Shown here piece by piece: positions 43,919-52,775 of a stretch of 63,926 nucleotides of DNA. The DNA comes from Xenorhabdus khoisanae (GTDB lineage Bacteria > Pseudomonadota > Gammaproteobacteria > Enterobacterales > Enterobacteriaceae), in NCBI RefSeq assembly GCF_001037465.1, contig NZ_LFCV01000064.1:1-63926 (forward strand), read 5' to 3'. How positions within the stretch are numbered: the first letter of the stretch is position 1; every line of letters begins with the position of its first letter. The translations under genes were made by a program, and so were the position numbers. The notes under the pieces were generated by a model. It saw only the letters and a program-made list of their open reading frames with translations. It had not been told where the DNA came from and did no database searches.

Positions 43919-45798
43919 TATTTTTTTCCTCTGTGAATTTCAATGTGTCGTTTAGGTGTAGTGATTCTTAAATTGTCCATATCGTAGACTTCCCCACCCT
44001 GACTAATAGGCTTATTATGATGAATCTCATTCACTTCACGCCCGCCAACTTGCTCATTTTCAGGAACATATGGAGATCTTCCCTCAGTTATATGTTTCCT
44101 ATTGCTTTTATTAAATTGCTTGGATAATTCCGGGTCTTTGGAGACCTCTTCCCAAAACTGCTTCCGAAAGTCGTCAAAGTTTCTAAATTTCTTGCCTCGT
44201 AATTTATCTGCAATCCGGTCTGGAATAGGCGCTCCGTTTTCTTTCCCTGCATCATGAAGCCATTTATCACCAACTGGTTTGCCCTTGCCCGTTGCTGTGC
44301 CGGGTTGATTACGTTTATTCTCCTTATCAACCTTATCTTGAGCAGTTTTTTTCTTGTTTTCCGCTTCTTTTTCACTTTTCTTAGCTAATGCTAAGTTTTT
44401 TTCCGCTTCTGCTATACGATTCCGAGTATCTAGAAGTCTCTGACGTAGCTTGTCATATTCGCCATATTCCGCCTCATAGATGATTGTGTCACCTTCAACA
44501 TCGTCAGAGAGAACAACGTCTTTGTCATTGAGTATATTTCTTTTATACGCAAGGCCATCATGAGCAAGTAAATAGTTTAGGTTTTCCTGACTATCGATAA
44601 TTGCTGTGGCTGTTCCTGATACTGTTCCTCTATATGGTCCAGATGTAACGCTCTCTTCGTAATATGATTCGGATTTAATCGGATGCTGGCGTGGATTTGA
44701 AAGCGCTAGCCCTTCGGGTGTATTTTTTAAATTATTGAGAAGTCCTTGGTTGATATTAACTTCGGCTCGTGTTTTATATAACTCATTATTAACTATATCT
44801 AATTTTTCTTGAGCTGCTTCAACAGGATATCTCTCTTCCCAGTCTCGTCTTGCTTCCTCAAGCTGTTTTTTCTCCTCGTCCAGTTTTGGAGTACGTGACA
44901 CAGAAATATAGATAGAATCATGTTCACCACCAAAATCAAGAATTGCATGGTGCGTATCTTTCTCCGTCGCTGCTGGCAAGTACTGACCTAATGCTGGGGT
45001 TGTATTAACTTTGGCCTGATTTTGTTTCCCCGGTTTGCTATTCATGACATTAATCCGCATCGGTTTCATGCCCGGCACGACTTGAGCGGTGTACACATTA
45101 GGTTCGTCAGTTTTTTCCGCTTTAACTACAGGTACTGGGGTTGCTTGAACCGGGGTAATAGCTACTCGCCGTGTTTTGGTTACTTCGTCAAAAACGGGTT
45201 GAGCCAGCACATTGGCAGGAACTGATGTGTTTTCTGGGATGTCTTCGGCAGGAACACCTGATACCATCAGTGTAGGTAACGTTATGACGTTATAGCTATT
45301 ATCTTCTCTATTTCTGAGATTAAGATCAATTGGTGGTTCTGTCCCAATACTGCTAGGGTAAAATAAACCAAACACCCCCAATAATCTTCCAGCAATCGGA
45401 GCTGCTTTGGTTAGTGTCTCAGCAAAAAATGCGGCAAGTTCGCTTAAAGTGATTGAACCGAAAGGTGAAGAGAAAGGATTATATGTTGCGATGGTTAATG
45501 TACCAGCGACTGCGGAAATAGTAGTCAGTTCGCCTATGGCCTTGGCTTTTGCGTTTTTATCGCCACGGCGACCACTATTACTATCGCCACTATTACCGCT
45601 ATTGCTGCCATCTGGACCGGAACTACCACCCGATGAACCTCCACCCCACGGATTGTTCTCTGAGCTCCATCCCGAATTATCTGAATAAGAATTACCACTG
45701 TTACCACCACCGCCACCGAAACCAGTTGGACCTCCATTGATGCCGCCACCCGAATTGTGTGCTCCGCTGTTATGACCCATTCCATCTCCGCCGCTCAT
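43918..45798 (-). CDS. Colicin E-like DNase bacteriocin
   Basis: A 626-residue colicin. The Gly-rich N-terminus contains the TolB box ([16 protein letters not shown], residues 40-55). A translocation domain runs to about 310. Coiled-coil arms at about 315-365 and 455-500 enclose an unusual tip ('[33 protein letters not shown]'). The C-terminal HNH DNase has '[31 protein letters not shown]' and '[14 protein letters not shown]...[14 protein letters not shown]', all catalytic His retained. It kills relatives by DNA cleavage. A LexA box lies upstream. Confidence 0.95.
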   Translation of the reverse strand: MSGGDGMGHNSGAHNSGGGINGGPTGFGGGGGNSGNSYSDNSGWSSENNPWGGGSSGGSSGPDGSNSGNSGDSNSGRRGDKNAKAKAIGELTTISAVAGTLTIATYNPFSSPFGSITLSELAAFFAETLTKAAPIAGRLLGVFGLFYPSSIGTEPPIDLNLRNREDNSYNVITLPTLMVSGVPAEDIPENTSVPANVLAQPVFDEVTKTRRVAITPVQATPVPVVKAEKTDEPNVYTAQVVPGMKPMRINVMNSKPGKQNQAKVNTTPALGQYLPAATEKDTHHAILDFGGEHDSIYISVSRTPKLDEEKKQLEEARRDWEERYPVEAAQEKLDIVNNELYKTRAEVNINQGLLNNLKNTPEGLALSNPRQHPIKSESYYEESVTSGPYRGTVSGTATAIIDSQENLNYLLAHDGLAYKRNILNDKDVVLSDDVEGDTIIYEAEYGEYDKLRQRLLDTRNRIAEAEKNLALAKKSEKEAENKKKTAQDKVDKENKRNQPGTATGKGKPVGDKWLHDAGKENGAPIPDRIADKLRGKKFRNFDDFRKQFWEEVSKDPELSKQFNKSNRKHITEGRSPYVPENEQVGGREVNEIHHNKPISQGGEVYDMDNLRITTPKRHIEIHRGKK

Positions 45799-45871
45799 AG
45801 TGAACCTCCTGTTCAGTGAGTCTTAATTAAGTTTTTGTCTACTATGTTCGTATACATATTGAACTTATAAA

Positions 45872-45891
45872 TACTGTATTTATATACAGTA
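45872..45891. promoter_or_regulatory. LexA (SOS) box of the bacteriocin operon
   Basis: TACTGTATTTATATACAGTA is essentially the ideal LexA site (CTG-N10-CAG). It lies about 75 bp upstream of the colicin start, so the operon should be induced by DNA damage. Confidence 0.93.
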
Positions 45892-46292
45892 TATGAACTG
45901 TAAATTCCACAACTAAGAAAGTCAAAAATTTTTTATCTATTTCATATACTATTTTTATCGATGCTGTGATTGGAACTTCACAGAGATCTCAACCGAAGGG
46001 GGAGTTAAATATACGAGTTAGTACTTTGCACCTATTTGGGGTCTAGTGGAATGCCCCCTAAAATAACAACCTTTCTTCAAAGAATTATCAAATTGTCTAC
46101 ATTTTGATTTGGTAAAAAACAGCTATCAAAAGTTGCTATCTTGATATCCTTCCCATCCTGAAGAACGGGGTTTACAGCGCACAGAATAAGAAAGCGGAAA
46201 GATGAATTCTGAAAATGGCGGGGGTAGTGACTGGGTAGCTGCGATAACCGCCAGCAAATGCGAGGCTGGCGTAGCCCCACATTTACTATTGC
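45892..46292. other. Intergenic region between colicin and higBA
   Basis: No gene. It contains one copy of the dispersed TAGCTGCGATAACCGCCA repeat at 46224-46255 and a CGCCAGC/GCTGGCG hairpin at about 46247-46270 that may end the higBA transcript. Confidence 0.45.
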
Positions 46293-46607
46293 TTAATGCT
46301 TTGAAGTGACCTGCAAGGTTTCGTCTTGGTCGCCGTATAAAACGATCCCAGACGTGTCGATTTTATTTTCCAATTGACGCAGGTCATAAGCACTCTGGAG
46401 ACGTAACCAAAACTCAGGTGTGCTTCCCAGCGCGGCAGCGATGCGAATTGCTAATGGTGGAGTTAATGCAGTTTTACCAGCAAGAAAACGCGATACAGTA
46501 GCGGGAGTTACTCCGATATTGAGCGCAAAACGACGACCACTAATGCCCATATCAGCCAAATCTCTGGCGATAATCTCTCCTGGGTGGGAAATTTTAAACT
46601 GTCTCAT
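46293..46607 (-). CDS. higA: HigA antitoxin (VapI/XRE type)
   Basis: A 104-residue HTH protein: '[70 protein letters not shown]' is the HigA signature. It follows the toxin gene with a one-base overlap (toxin first, as in classical higBA), and should repress from the palindrome at 46908-46934. Confidence 0.93.
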   Translation of the reverse strand: MRQFKISHPGEIIARDLADMGISGRRFALNIGVTPATVSRFLAGKTALTPPLAIRIAAALGSTPEFWLRLQSAYDLRQLENKIDTSGIVLYGDQDETLQVTSKH

Positions 46608-46885
46608 TAATGATAATCCTCATAATTCAAAATATAAGCATCACCGTTGACGAACTGAAAAGTAATGCGCCAGTTAGCTCGGACTGTAATAGACCAATAA
46701 CCTTCGCGATCTCCTTTCAACGGGTGAAGTTTGTAGATTTGACGGTTTAACTCGCTTATTTCATTTGCTGTATCGATGGCCTGTAAACGGTCGTTAATCC
46801 TCTCGGCATCTTGCGCTGGTATACCAGAAGTAATTCCTTTTTCAAAAAGTTGCTTCAATCCTTTGTGCTTGAATGATTTAATCAT
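46607..46885 (-). CDS. higB: HigB mRNA interferase toxin
   Basis: A 92-residue HigB: '[38 protein letters not shown]...[40 protein letters not shown]'. It belongs to the RelE superfamily, with the family end 'DYH'. It cleaves mRNA on the ribosome. Intact and first in its operon. Confidence 0.94.
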   Translation of the reverse strand: MIKSFKHKGLKQLFEKGITSGIPAQDAERINDRLQAIDTANEISELNRQIYKLHPLKGDREGYWSITVRANWRITFQFVNGDAYILNYEDYH

Positions 46886-47219
46886 TGTCCGATCCGTATT
46901 ACATGATGTGTAATATTATACTGTAATATTACACGCTGTGCAATGGATAAGCCACTGATCTACCAATCAGCGGAATGGGATTGCACAAACTAACGTTTTT
47001 GCTCTTATGGCTGGAGTTGAGGAAAATTGGCGATTATCGCAGCTATCTTCCCATTCCCTAACAGGGTTACCGCTACATCCTGCTCACTTTGCAGGGTAAA
47101 CCTCGTCAGTTGTACTCTGAATGGAGTAATGACAGGGTAGCTGCGATAACCGCCAATTTTTGAATGGGTTTAGGGTGGATTAGCCCATTGGATAAATGAA
47201 CAAAAAATCAATTTATTTA
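46886..47219. other. higBA promoter region and inverted-repeat element
   Basis: A perfect 11-bp inverted repeat with a 5-bp spacer at 46908-46934 (GTGTAATATTA / TAATATTACAC) is the likely HigA operator. A separate element of about 139 bp (47023-47161) is bounded by opposed copies of the dispersed repeat (ATTGGCGATTATCGCAGCTA... TAGCTGCGATAACCGCCAAT) and looks like a non-autonomous mobile element. Confidence 0.6.
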
Positions 47220-47642
47220 CTAAGTAAGATCCTTTTCAGGAGTATCTTTATAAACCTCGGCTACAAGTGAATGATACACTTCTTGATTGATATCACATGC
47301 TAACGAAATCAGATCATGTAATTCGGTTGAACAATTGTTGCTGGTTTTGTCGAGAATCACTTCAAATAAAGAGGTTCCTAAACCCGCCCGATACATCGCC
47401 TGATCTAATGAGATAGGTTTCTTATGTTTTACGTAACTCAGTAATTTTAGTGTTAATGGCTTTGGTGAATGTTTCAAAAGGGCATGGTGAACGTCCTGAT
47501 TGATATCATTCACCAGAGCAATCAGGTTATTTAAATCTATTGAGCACTCATTTTTCGCTTTTTCGAAAATGAATTTAAATAGAGACACTGCCAAACCTGC
47601 ACGGTACATGGCTTGTTTTAGTGGAATAGGATTACTACACAC
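47220..47642 (-). CDS. Two-repeat protein of unknown function
   Basis: 140 residues made of two similar units of about 52 residues: 'IPLKQAMYRAGLAVSLFKFIFEKAKNECSIDLNNLIALVNDINQDVHHALL' and 'ISLDQAMYRAGLGTSLFEVILDKTSNNCSTELHDLISLACDINQEVYHSLV'. All-helical, probably a DUF-type small protein duplicated in tandem. No function is known to me. A relic of a second copy lies at 43548-43590. The start at 47642 is the first Met and has no strong ribosome site. Confidence 0.55.
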   Translation of the reverse strand: MCSNPIPLKQAMYRAGLAVSLFKFIFEKAKNECSIDLNNLIALVNDINQDVHHALLKHSPKPLTLKLLSYVKHKKPISLDQAMYRAGLGTSLFEVILDKTSNNCSTELHDLISLACDINQEVYHSLVAEVYKDTPEKDLT

Positions 47643-47685
47643 AGCTTACCTCTACAATTACTGCGCTTGGGTAATAATTTGATAA

Positions 47686-47949
47686 TTATTCCTGAGAATT
47701 GTTGCGAGGTTTACGTTCAATTGGTTGACCGTTTTTGTCAAAATAGCGGCTGGGCCAGATTTCTGAGGGATGGATTCCGAGGTAATTGGCAATAATCCAT
47801 TCGCCTTTAGGCCACTCTCGCGATAGGGCATTTGCTAATGTTGATGAACTGAGTCCCGCTTCACGGGAGACTGCGGCTAAGGTTGTACCACGCTTACGTA
47901 ATTCAGCAATTATATCGGCTTGATGCCAGTCGTTTTTGTTATTGAACAT
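47686..47949 (-). CDS. Ner/Nlp-family DNA-binding regulator
   Basis: 87 residues from MFNNKNDWHQADIIAELRKRGTTLAAVSREAGLSSSTLANALSREWPKGEWIIANYLGIHPSEIWPSRYF, closely matching Mu Ner and host Nlp/SfsB. The ATG at 47947-47949 has AAGGAG upstream; an ATG six codons earlier is possible. It is preceded by a structured leader that looks like a P1/P4 C4-type immunity RNA, so it probably stands where an antirepressor gene stands in those phages. Confidence 0.9.
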   Translation of the reverse strand: MFNNKNDWHQADIIAELRKRGTTLAAVSREAGLSSSTLANALSREWPKGEWIIANYLGIHPSEIWPSRYFDKNGQPIERKPRNNSQE

Positions 47950-47970
47950 TCCTGCTACTCCTTCCATTAA

Positions 47971-48063
47971 TCAATAATATTGATGGTGGCGATTCAAAGC
48001 AGGGTTCGCAGTACCGGAGTTCCCACCCGGCGAGGCCGAAGCCTCCCCTGCCTGAACCGCCAT
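47971..48063 (-). CDS. Short leader ORF upstream of the Ner-like gene
   Basis: A 30-codon frame (MAVQAGEASASPGG... ending RHHQYY) read in the leader; it stops about 20 bases before the Ner-like ATG. It overlaps the sequences that the C4-like RNA could pair with, in the position occupied by icd in the P1 c4-icd-ant operon. Whether it is translated is unknown. Confidence 0.35.
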   Translation of the reverse strand: MAVQAGEASASPGGNSGTANPALNRHHQYY

Positions 48064-48172
48064 TGAAAGGGCGATAGCAGACACACTGGTAGAAACATCC
48101 TACCAGTGGGGAACTTACAAGGCTGCGAAACCTTGACCACTGGATTTTGCCAATGGCGAGGCTACTTTAACT
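48064..48172 (-). ncRNA. Candidate C4-type antisense RNA
   Basis: On the minus strand this leader folds into a CCAGTGG/CCACTGG stem enclosing a CAAGG/CCTTG hairpin with loop TTTCGCAG, then a CACTGGTAG/CTACCAGTG hairpin. Two exposed segments (TTCGCAG and AGTTCCC) are complementary to CTGCGAA and GGGAACT downstream (48005-48011, 48018-48024) in the short leader ORF. This loop-to-target layout is that of phage C4 RNAs, which block translation of the operon they come from. Confidence 0.6.
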
Positions 48173-48319
48173 GATTGGTTTATTTGACTCAATAAGCGAA
48201 TCGGTATAATTCTTATCTTTTTGTATGTAAGCCGGTTAAGAGTCTTATGCCATTGCACTTGATGCTCGCCTTTCTTCTACTGTAGACTGGATGCGGGAAT
48301 CATTTTTTGATAAGAAAAC

Positions 48320-49261
48320 ATGAAGAATAAAAAGGCTATCCCCACACCTCATGATGCAGCGTTCAAAGGATTTATGGCTCGAATTGAGAATGCTCGTGAT
48401 TTTTTTGATATTCATCTATCGGAAAAAATCAAGAAACTGTGTGATTTTGATACGTTAAGATTGACTAACTCTTCTTTTATTGATCATCAGTTACGTTCAA
48501 GAATGTCCGATGTCCTCTATTCGGTGAAAACTCAACAAGGTGATGGTTATATTTATGTGCTTGTTGAACACCAGTCTACTCCAGATAAAATGATGGCGTG
48601 GCGAATGATGCACTACGCTTTTATGGCGATGAATCAGCATTTGCAACAGGGGAATAAGGAATTGCCGCTAGTTGTGCCTGTTTTGTTTTATCATGGTGAT
48701 ACCAGTCCTTATCCTTTCCAGCAGGCTTGGACACAATGCTTTTCATTGCCCAAACTGGCGGAGGAGATGTATTTTAATCCGTTTCCGCTGGTTGATGTGA
48801 CAGTTATTGATGATAACGAATTGGTCAATCATCGCAAAATCGCCGTGATGGAATTGGCGATGAAACATAAGAATTTGCGTGAGGGATTTAAAGCAGTTAC
48901 CACGCTATTAGCCCACGCCCTCAAACATAACTATAATAGTGACAACGATGTTGTGACTATTATGAACTACCTATTTGTTACAATGGACTCGCCGCATTTT
49001 GAACAAGTGATCCAGCAACTGATTGAACAGGTAGATAGCCATCAGGAGGTGATTGTGAATATTGCACAACGATTACAGGACAAAGGCCGGGAAGAAGGAA
49101 GATTAGAAGGTAAATTAGAAGGTAAATTAGAAGGTAAGTTGGAAGGTCAAAAAGAGGCATCCATAAATATTGCCCGTGCCCTCTTAAAACGTGGTGACAG
49201 TATTGAACTGGTTATGGAAATTACCGGCCTGAGCCGCGAAGAACTTATCCCACTGCAATAA
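48320..49261 (+). CDS. Rpn-family recombination-promoting nuclease
   Basis: A 313-residue PD-(D/E)XK nuclease of the Rpn/transposase_31 group: 'TPHDAAFKGFMARIENARDFFDIHL', 'RSRMSDVLYSVKTQQGDGYIYVLVEHQSTPDKMMAWRMMHYAFMAM', 'LPLVVPVLFYHGDTSPYPF' and 'PLVDVTVIDDNEL'. These nucleases cut DNA and promote RecA-independent recombination or act in defence. The C-terminal region has a run of (K/R)LEG units from a 12-bp tandem repeat at about 49096-49150, which may vary by slippage. Confidence 0.93.
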   Translation: MKNKKAIPTPHDAAFKGFMARIENARDFFDIHLSEKIKKLCDFDTLRLTNSSFIDHQLRSRMSDVLYSVKTQQGDGYIYVLVEHQSTPDKMMAWRMMHYAFMAMNQHLQQGNKELPLVVPVLFYHGDTSPYPFQQAWTQCFSLPKLAEEMYFNPFPLVDVTVIDDNELVNHRKIAVMELAMKHKNLREGFKAVTTLLAHALKHNYNSDNDVVTIMNYLFVTMDSPHFEQVIQQLIEQVDSHQEVIVNIAQRLQDKGREEGRLEGKLEGKLEGKLEGQKEASINIARALLKRGDSIELVMEITGLSREELIPLQ

Positions 49262-49344
49262 CTCTTTTCTTTCTACTTTTTTACCCACTTACCTGCTTTT
49301 TTTCAAGGCAGGTAAGTGTCTTTTGTAGTTTGCCATCGCGGGCA

Positions 49345-49537
49345 TTACTTTCGATGTAAATCACGCGTCATGGCTTCACGTAAGATAGCGTTAAGTCTTG
49401 TCTGGTAACCTTTTCCCGGTTGCTTAAAACATCTGCATCAATCCTGACCGAAGCCTGAGTTTTTACTGGACGATAAAAGTGTCCTCGTTCGGCCTTTTTC
49501 CAGAAATTATTATCTAATGGCGCAATATGGGGTGCGC
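49345..49537 (-). pseudogene. BrnA-type antitoxin, frameshifted and split by a MITE
   Basis: The reverse strand reads 'APLDNNFWKKAERGHFYRPVKTQASVRIDADVL', a BrnA-family segment, then a one-base deletion near 49427 moves the homology to another frame: 'KQPGKGYQTRLNAILREAMTR' then stop. Upstream the frame runs into the inverted-repeat element at 49538-49819; a possible 5' part ('AGRSRTDRRKNNDV') lies beyond it at about 49830-49890. No BrnT toxin is present. Confidence 0.75.
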
Positions 49538-49819
49538 TTGGAATTCGGAAAATATCCTACGTTAAGATTTTTTTAACCAAAATAGAATTGGTAACAACTT
49601 GAATTGTTTAAACGTGCCGTTTATTCGTAGCTAAAGCGAACGTTTAAGTAATGATCTAAGGGATAAATAACAGAATCTTAGGCTATGACATTTGGGTAGA
49701 ACTTATTTGTCATGGTTTATTTTTAATATGTTGGCCTAACTGGGATATTGGGTAAGTAGAACGTCTTATGTTCTATTGTACGAAAAAGGGCTTAACGTAG
49801 GATATTTTCCGAATTCCAA
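49538..49819. mobile_element. 282-bp MITE-like element with 29-bp perfect inverted repeats
   Basis: The ends (49538-49566 and 49791-49819) are exact reverse complements over 29 bases (outer part TTGGAATTCGGAAAATATCC). The interior is AT-rich without coding capacity. It interrupts the BrnA-like pseudogene. Typical of a non-autonomous insertion mobilised in trans; the parent transposase is not in the window. Confidence 0.85.
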
Positions 49820-49988
49820 ACCGACCCTTAGGACTGTCTGACATCATTATTTTTACGACGATCGGTGCGACTGCGACCAGCATCATAGATTTCTTTTCAC
49901 TGATTTGATCCACTTAAAAATAGAGTGCCTGATGGCGCTTTATTGATTAGATATTTAGTATACTTAGCATCTACAAAAGGAGATTGAA

Positions 49989-50546
49989 ATGGCAGTAAAA
50001 AATGGAAATATTGGTAGTAGCGTAGTAGCAGAATTTGGTGAACGGTCTATGTTGGCGGCTGGCGTCAAAGCGGGTTTAAAGCCGACATTTGCTATGTCTG
50101 CGTTTGTTAATAAATCTGCGGGATCAATTGTTACTTTTGCGTCTGGTACTTGGTCTGATTATTCAGATGGTTACTCTGATCCACAACCATTTTGGGGGTA
50201 TTCGGGCATTTCACCGAGAAGAACTATCCTTGTGCCAGATATAAAAATAGGAAAGATAGATCCGCAATTGTACTACAAAAAAACACAATTGGTTTTTTTG
50301 GTCGTCCTCACACACTTAACTGGTGGATATCGTACAGAGGAAAATGCGTATCTAGGATTTAAAGACTATGCGAATGTAGGTGGTTCTATAACGATCAGGC
50401 TCAATGACAAACCTTATGTTTTTACTGGCGGTAATCACGGTGCCGGACCTGATTCCGCATTTAGTCCCTATATATATATTTGTAACGATAATACCATTAA
50501 TACGGTAATTAAAAGCGGTGGAGCGAAAAAAATATCTATTTCATAG
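49989..50546 (+). CDS. Hypothetical protein, paralogue A
   Basis: A 185-residue protein with a good ribosome site (AAGGAG). Its N-terminus 'GNIGSSVVAEFGERSMLAAGVKAGLKPTFAMSAFVNKSAG' matches the protein at 51457 ('GYVGSEVVKETGLRSILQAGAKLGLKPTFKMSDFIGKAQG'). The rest is beta-rich with Tyr/Gly/Asn loops and ends 'KSGGAKKISIS'. No signal peptide. I do not recognise the family; a lectin-like, tail-associated or secreted-effector fold is possible but unproven. Confidence 0.65.
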   Translation: MAVKNGNIGSSVVAEFGERSMLAAGVKAGLKPTFAMSAFVNKSAGSIVTFASGTWSDYSDGYSDPQPFWGYSGISPRRTILVPDIKIGKIDPQLYYKKTQLVFLVVLTHLTGGYRTEENAYLGFKDYANVGGSITIRLNDKPYVFTGGNHGAGPDSAFSPYIYICNDNTINTVIKSGGAKKISIS

Positions 50547-50719
50547 ATACATAAGGGGATAATAACCCGCTCACGCAACATAGCATTCAATTAAATTGTA
50601 AGAGCAGCTTAATTTTATAACTCAGATTTGGCCTGATTGAATCTGGTTATTCACACAGAATTCTATCAGGTCAAATTATGACGAATATGCATAAACAGTA
50701 GAAGCATCTTTCAATTTAA

Positions 50720-51027
50720 TTTGTACTTTCAAAAAAGCCTTTTGACGAAGCAGGGCGCCGGTTTCCTAATGATGCCTCTGCACTCGATGACACGTACAAG
50801 GTGCTTAACACAGAGAGATTCTTAACCCCGAGCCCCTTAAAGTGCGTTTTGGCAGTCTGGACAGGTTCAAGTATAGGGAAAAATGGTGGGTAATTGATAC
50901 CGGAGGTAACAATCTTCGTATCATTGCATACATTAAATTTGAAACTCAGAACGTGTTTATAAAACACATCGTGACCCACAAAGAATATGACCGGCTCACT
51001 GATCACTACCGGAGAAATCCAAAATGA
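50720..51027 (+). pseudogene. HigB-type toxin (second family) with frameshift
   Basis: Frame 1 gives 'SKKPFDEAGRRFPNDASALDDTYKVLNTERFLTPSPLKCV'; near 50848 one T is missing and the homology continues as 'FGSLDRFKYREKWWVIDTGGNNLRIIAYIKFETQNVFIKHIVTHKEYDRLTDHYRRNPK'. Together this is a complete HigB_toxin-family protein, but no start codon remains in frame. It is the toxin half of a decayed higBA operon. Confidence 0.8.
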
Positions 51028-51379
51028 TGACTGTAAACAATTATGAGAACTATGAGGTAGCGTTAAACGCTACCGCGCCCCTGATAAACGCCATTCCCTT
51101 GTTGGGTGGAAGTAATAGACGTGATGACTATGAACAAGCGCTTGAGATAGTAGAACGGCTGATCGATACCGATGATGAAAACCCGCTTATCGACCTGCTG
51201 GCGAAAAAATCGCTGATTATGAGAATACAGCGCCCGAATTCGCCGAATTTAACGCGCGTATTGCCACCGTACCGCAGGAGTTGGCGATGCTGAGAACCTT
51301 GATGGATCAGCACGGACTACATTTTCTGTTCTCTTACCCGTGCGAAAAGCGGGTAAGAGTTAGGAACATACGTTTTTAA
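51024..51379 (+). pseudogene. HigA-type antitoxin, frameshifted and truncated
   Basis: Begins with a four-base overlap to the HigB remnant: 'ENYEVALNATAPLINAIPLLGGSNRRDDYEQALEIVERLIDTDDENPLIDLLAKK', the HigA N-terminal domain. A one-base deletion in an A-run near 51210 shifts the frame; 'IADYENTAPEFAEFNARIATVPQELAMLRTLMDQHGL' continues, then the helix-turn-helix part is lost and the frame ends. A 10-bp hairpin (CTCTTACCCG / CGGGTAAGAG) sits at the break. Confidence 0.75.
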
Positions 51380-51456
51380 ATAATGATTGTAGTAATATTT
51401 CATTTCATAGGCGTATGAACATGCTTTCAATATCGTCTTGTATCACGGAGGATAAA

Positions 51457-51981
51457 ATGGCTATAAATGGAGGTTATGTTGGCAGTGAAGTCGTTAAAGA
51501 AACGGGTCTTCGGTCAATACTTCAAGCTGGCGCTAAATTAGGTTTAAAACCAACCTTTAAAATGTCTGATTTCATCGGTAAAGCACAAGGATTTAAATTA
51601 ACCTTTGGTCATGCTGAATGGGATGATGAGTATAATTACGACGAATTCACCGTTGCTGGCAGTGGAGTCGTATTAGATACTAGTGTCGAATCACAAGTTG
51701 CTTCTTTTAGAAAATTTGGTAGCAGCGCGTCAGGCGATGTATTTTTTGAATCAATGAAGCTAGCTCAACTTTATTTTTACGAATATGTATATGACGACTG
51801 GGGTGATTTTGCAGTGCTTATTTTTAAGCCACACAATATAGAAAGGGATTTAACAGTAACGATAGACGGTGTATCTCAGCTTTTTAAGTCAGTGAGAGGA
51901 CATCATACTGCCTTTTCTGTATCTCAACCGTTTATTGCAAAACTAAAATCAGGCCAAACTTGCATGGTAAGTATTAAATAA
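51457..51981 (+). CDS. Hypothetical protein, paralogue B
   Basis: 174 residues from the ATG at 51457 (GGAGG seven bases upstream; an upstream Met is less likely). It shares the N-terminal module of the 49989 protein, then diverges: acidic, aromatic-rich beta-type sequence ('EWDDEYNYDEFTV', 'YEYVYDDWGDFAVLIF') and a C-terminus 'KLKSGQTCMVSIK'. Followed by a strong terminator. Function unknown. Confidence 0.65.
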   Translation: MAINGGYVGSEVVKETGLRSILQAGAKLGLKPTFKMSDFIGKAQGFKLTFGHAEWDDEYNYDEFTVAGSGVVLDTSVESQVASFRKFGSSASGDVFFESMKLAQLYFYEYVYDDWGDFAVLIFKPHNIERDLTVTIDGVSQLFKSVRGHHTAFSVSQPFIAKLKSGQTCMVSIK

Positions 51982-51990
51982 ATTTTTGTT

Positions 51991-52020
51991 AAATCAAGGC
52001 CGGACTAACGGCCTTGATTT
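51991..52020. terminator. Terminator after paralogue B
   Basis: Perfect 11-bp stem AAATCAAGGCC / GGCCTTGATTT with an 8-base loop, ending in T/A-rich sequence on both sides; likely works in both directions. Confidence 0.8.
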
Positions 52021-52073
52021 AACTGTAGTAGTTCAGACTTGATATGACAGTCACCCACTTTAATTGAACGGTA

Positions 52074-52775
52074 TTAGGACTTCGGTGATGACTCTGAGTT
52101 GTTTACGGGGTTATAGTTGTATTGATAGATATAGCTTCTTGATTTTCTATCATATATTTTAAGCTCAACATCAATTATGTTTCCAAATAGCTGATTGTCT
52201 TTTGAATACACATCCATGTACATGTTACCGCTGTATGATATATCGGAATCACGCTGTGCTCTAAGATTCTCAATTTTTTGAACCTGAATATTATCAGTTA
52301 CAGGCAAGCTACAGAAAATATCATTTTTGATACTTATACTGACATGTTGAGGATTGGTTATTCGTCTCGGTTTGCCTTTACAGCCGAGGTTATCTATCGG
52401 AAAGCTTTTTGTTACAGGGTCGTATTCTGACATTGTTGGGAGTGCAAATGCCAAATCTGCTCTCATAAAGACTCGGCTGTCAATCTGTAATGAATAGTAT
52501 TTATGATCTTTATACTGTTTTAAATATTTCTTAATTCTTTCCAGCTCTGTCACTCTGATTTTTTGCTTTTCAGAAGGGTCGGTTTCATGGTTGTAATCAT
52601 AAGAAAGCAAATATAGTATCTGATCGTCGGTAAAATCGCCTTTAGCAACAAAAAGTTTAGTCAACGATGGGTAGCTGTTTATGCTCTTATATTTAGACTT
52701 AGAAATTATAGGCTGAGTGTTTGCGCAACCAGAGAGCATTAACGATATTGCCAATATAATAGATGTTTTTTTCAT
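52074..52775 (-). CDS. Putative outer-membrane lipoprotein
   Basis: 233 residues with an N-terminal signal peptide and lipobox (MKKTSIILAISLMLSGCANT). The mature part is soluble, rich in Tyr/Lys/Asp, with two further Cys ('NLGCKGKPRR', 'NDIFCSLP') that could form a disulphide. No domain is recognised. It could be an exclusion-type lipoprotein, which many plasmids and phages carry, but nothing specific supports that. Confidence 0.7.
   Translation of the reverse strand: MKKTSIILAISLMLSGCANTQPIISKSKYKSINSYPSLTKLFVAKGDFTDDQILYLLSYDYNHETDPSEKQKIRVTELERIKKYLKQYKDHKYYSLQIDSRVFMRADLAFALPTMSEYDPVTKSFPIDNLGCKGKPRRITNPQHVSISIKNDIFCSLPVTDNIQVQKIENLRAQRDSDISYSGNMYMDVYSKDNQLFGNIIDVELKIYDRKSRSYIYQYNYNPVNNSESSPKS

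Noticed and set aside
46139-46165. IS605-like right-end hairpin (CCCATCCTGAAGAACGGGG)
   Set aside because: Only a weak resemblance to IS200/IS605 ends, with no transposase or second end nearby.
49096-49150. Tandem 12-bp repeat as a regulatory repeat
   Set aside because: It lies inside the Rpn coding region and encodes (K/R)LEG units in frame; it is a protein repeat.
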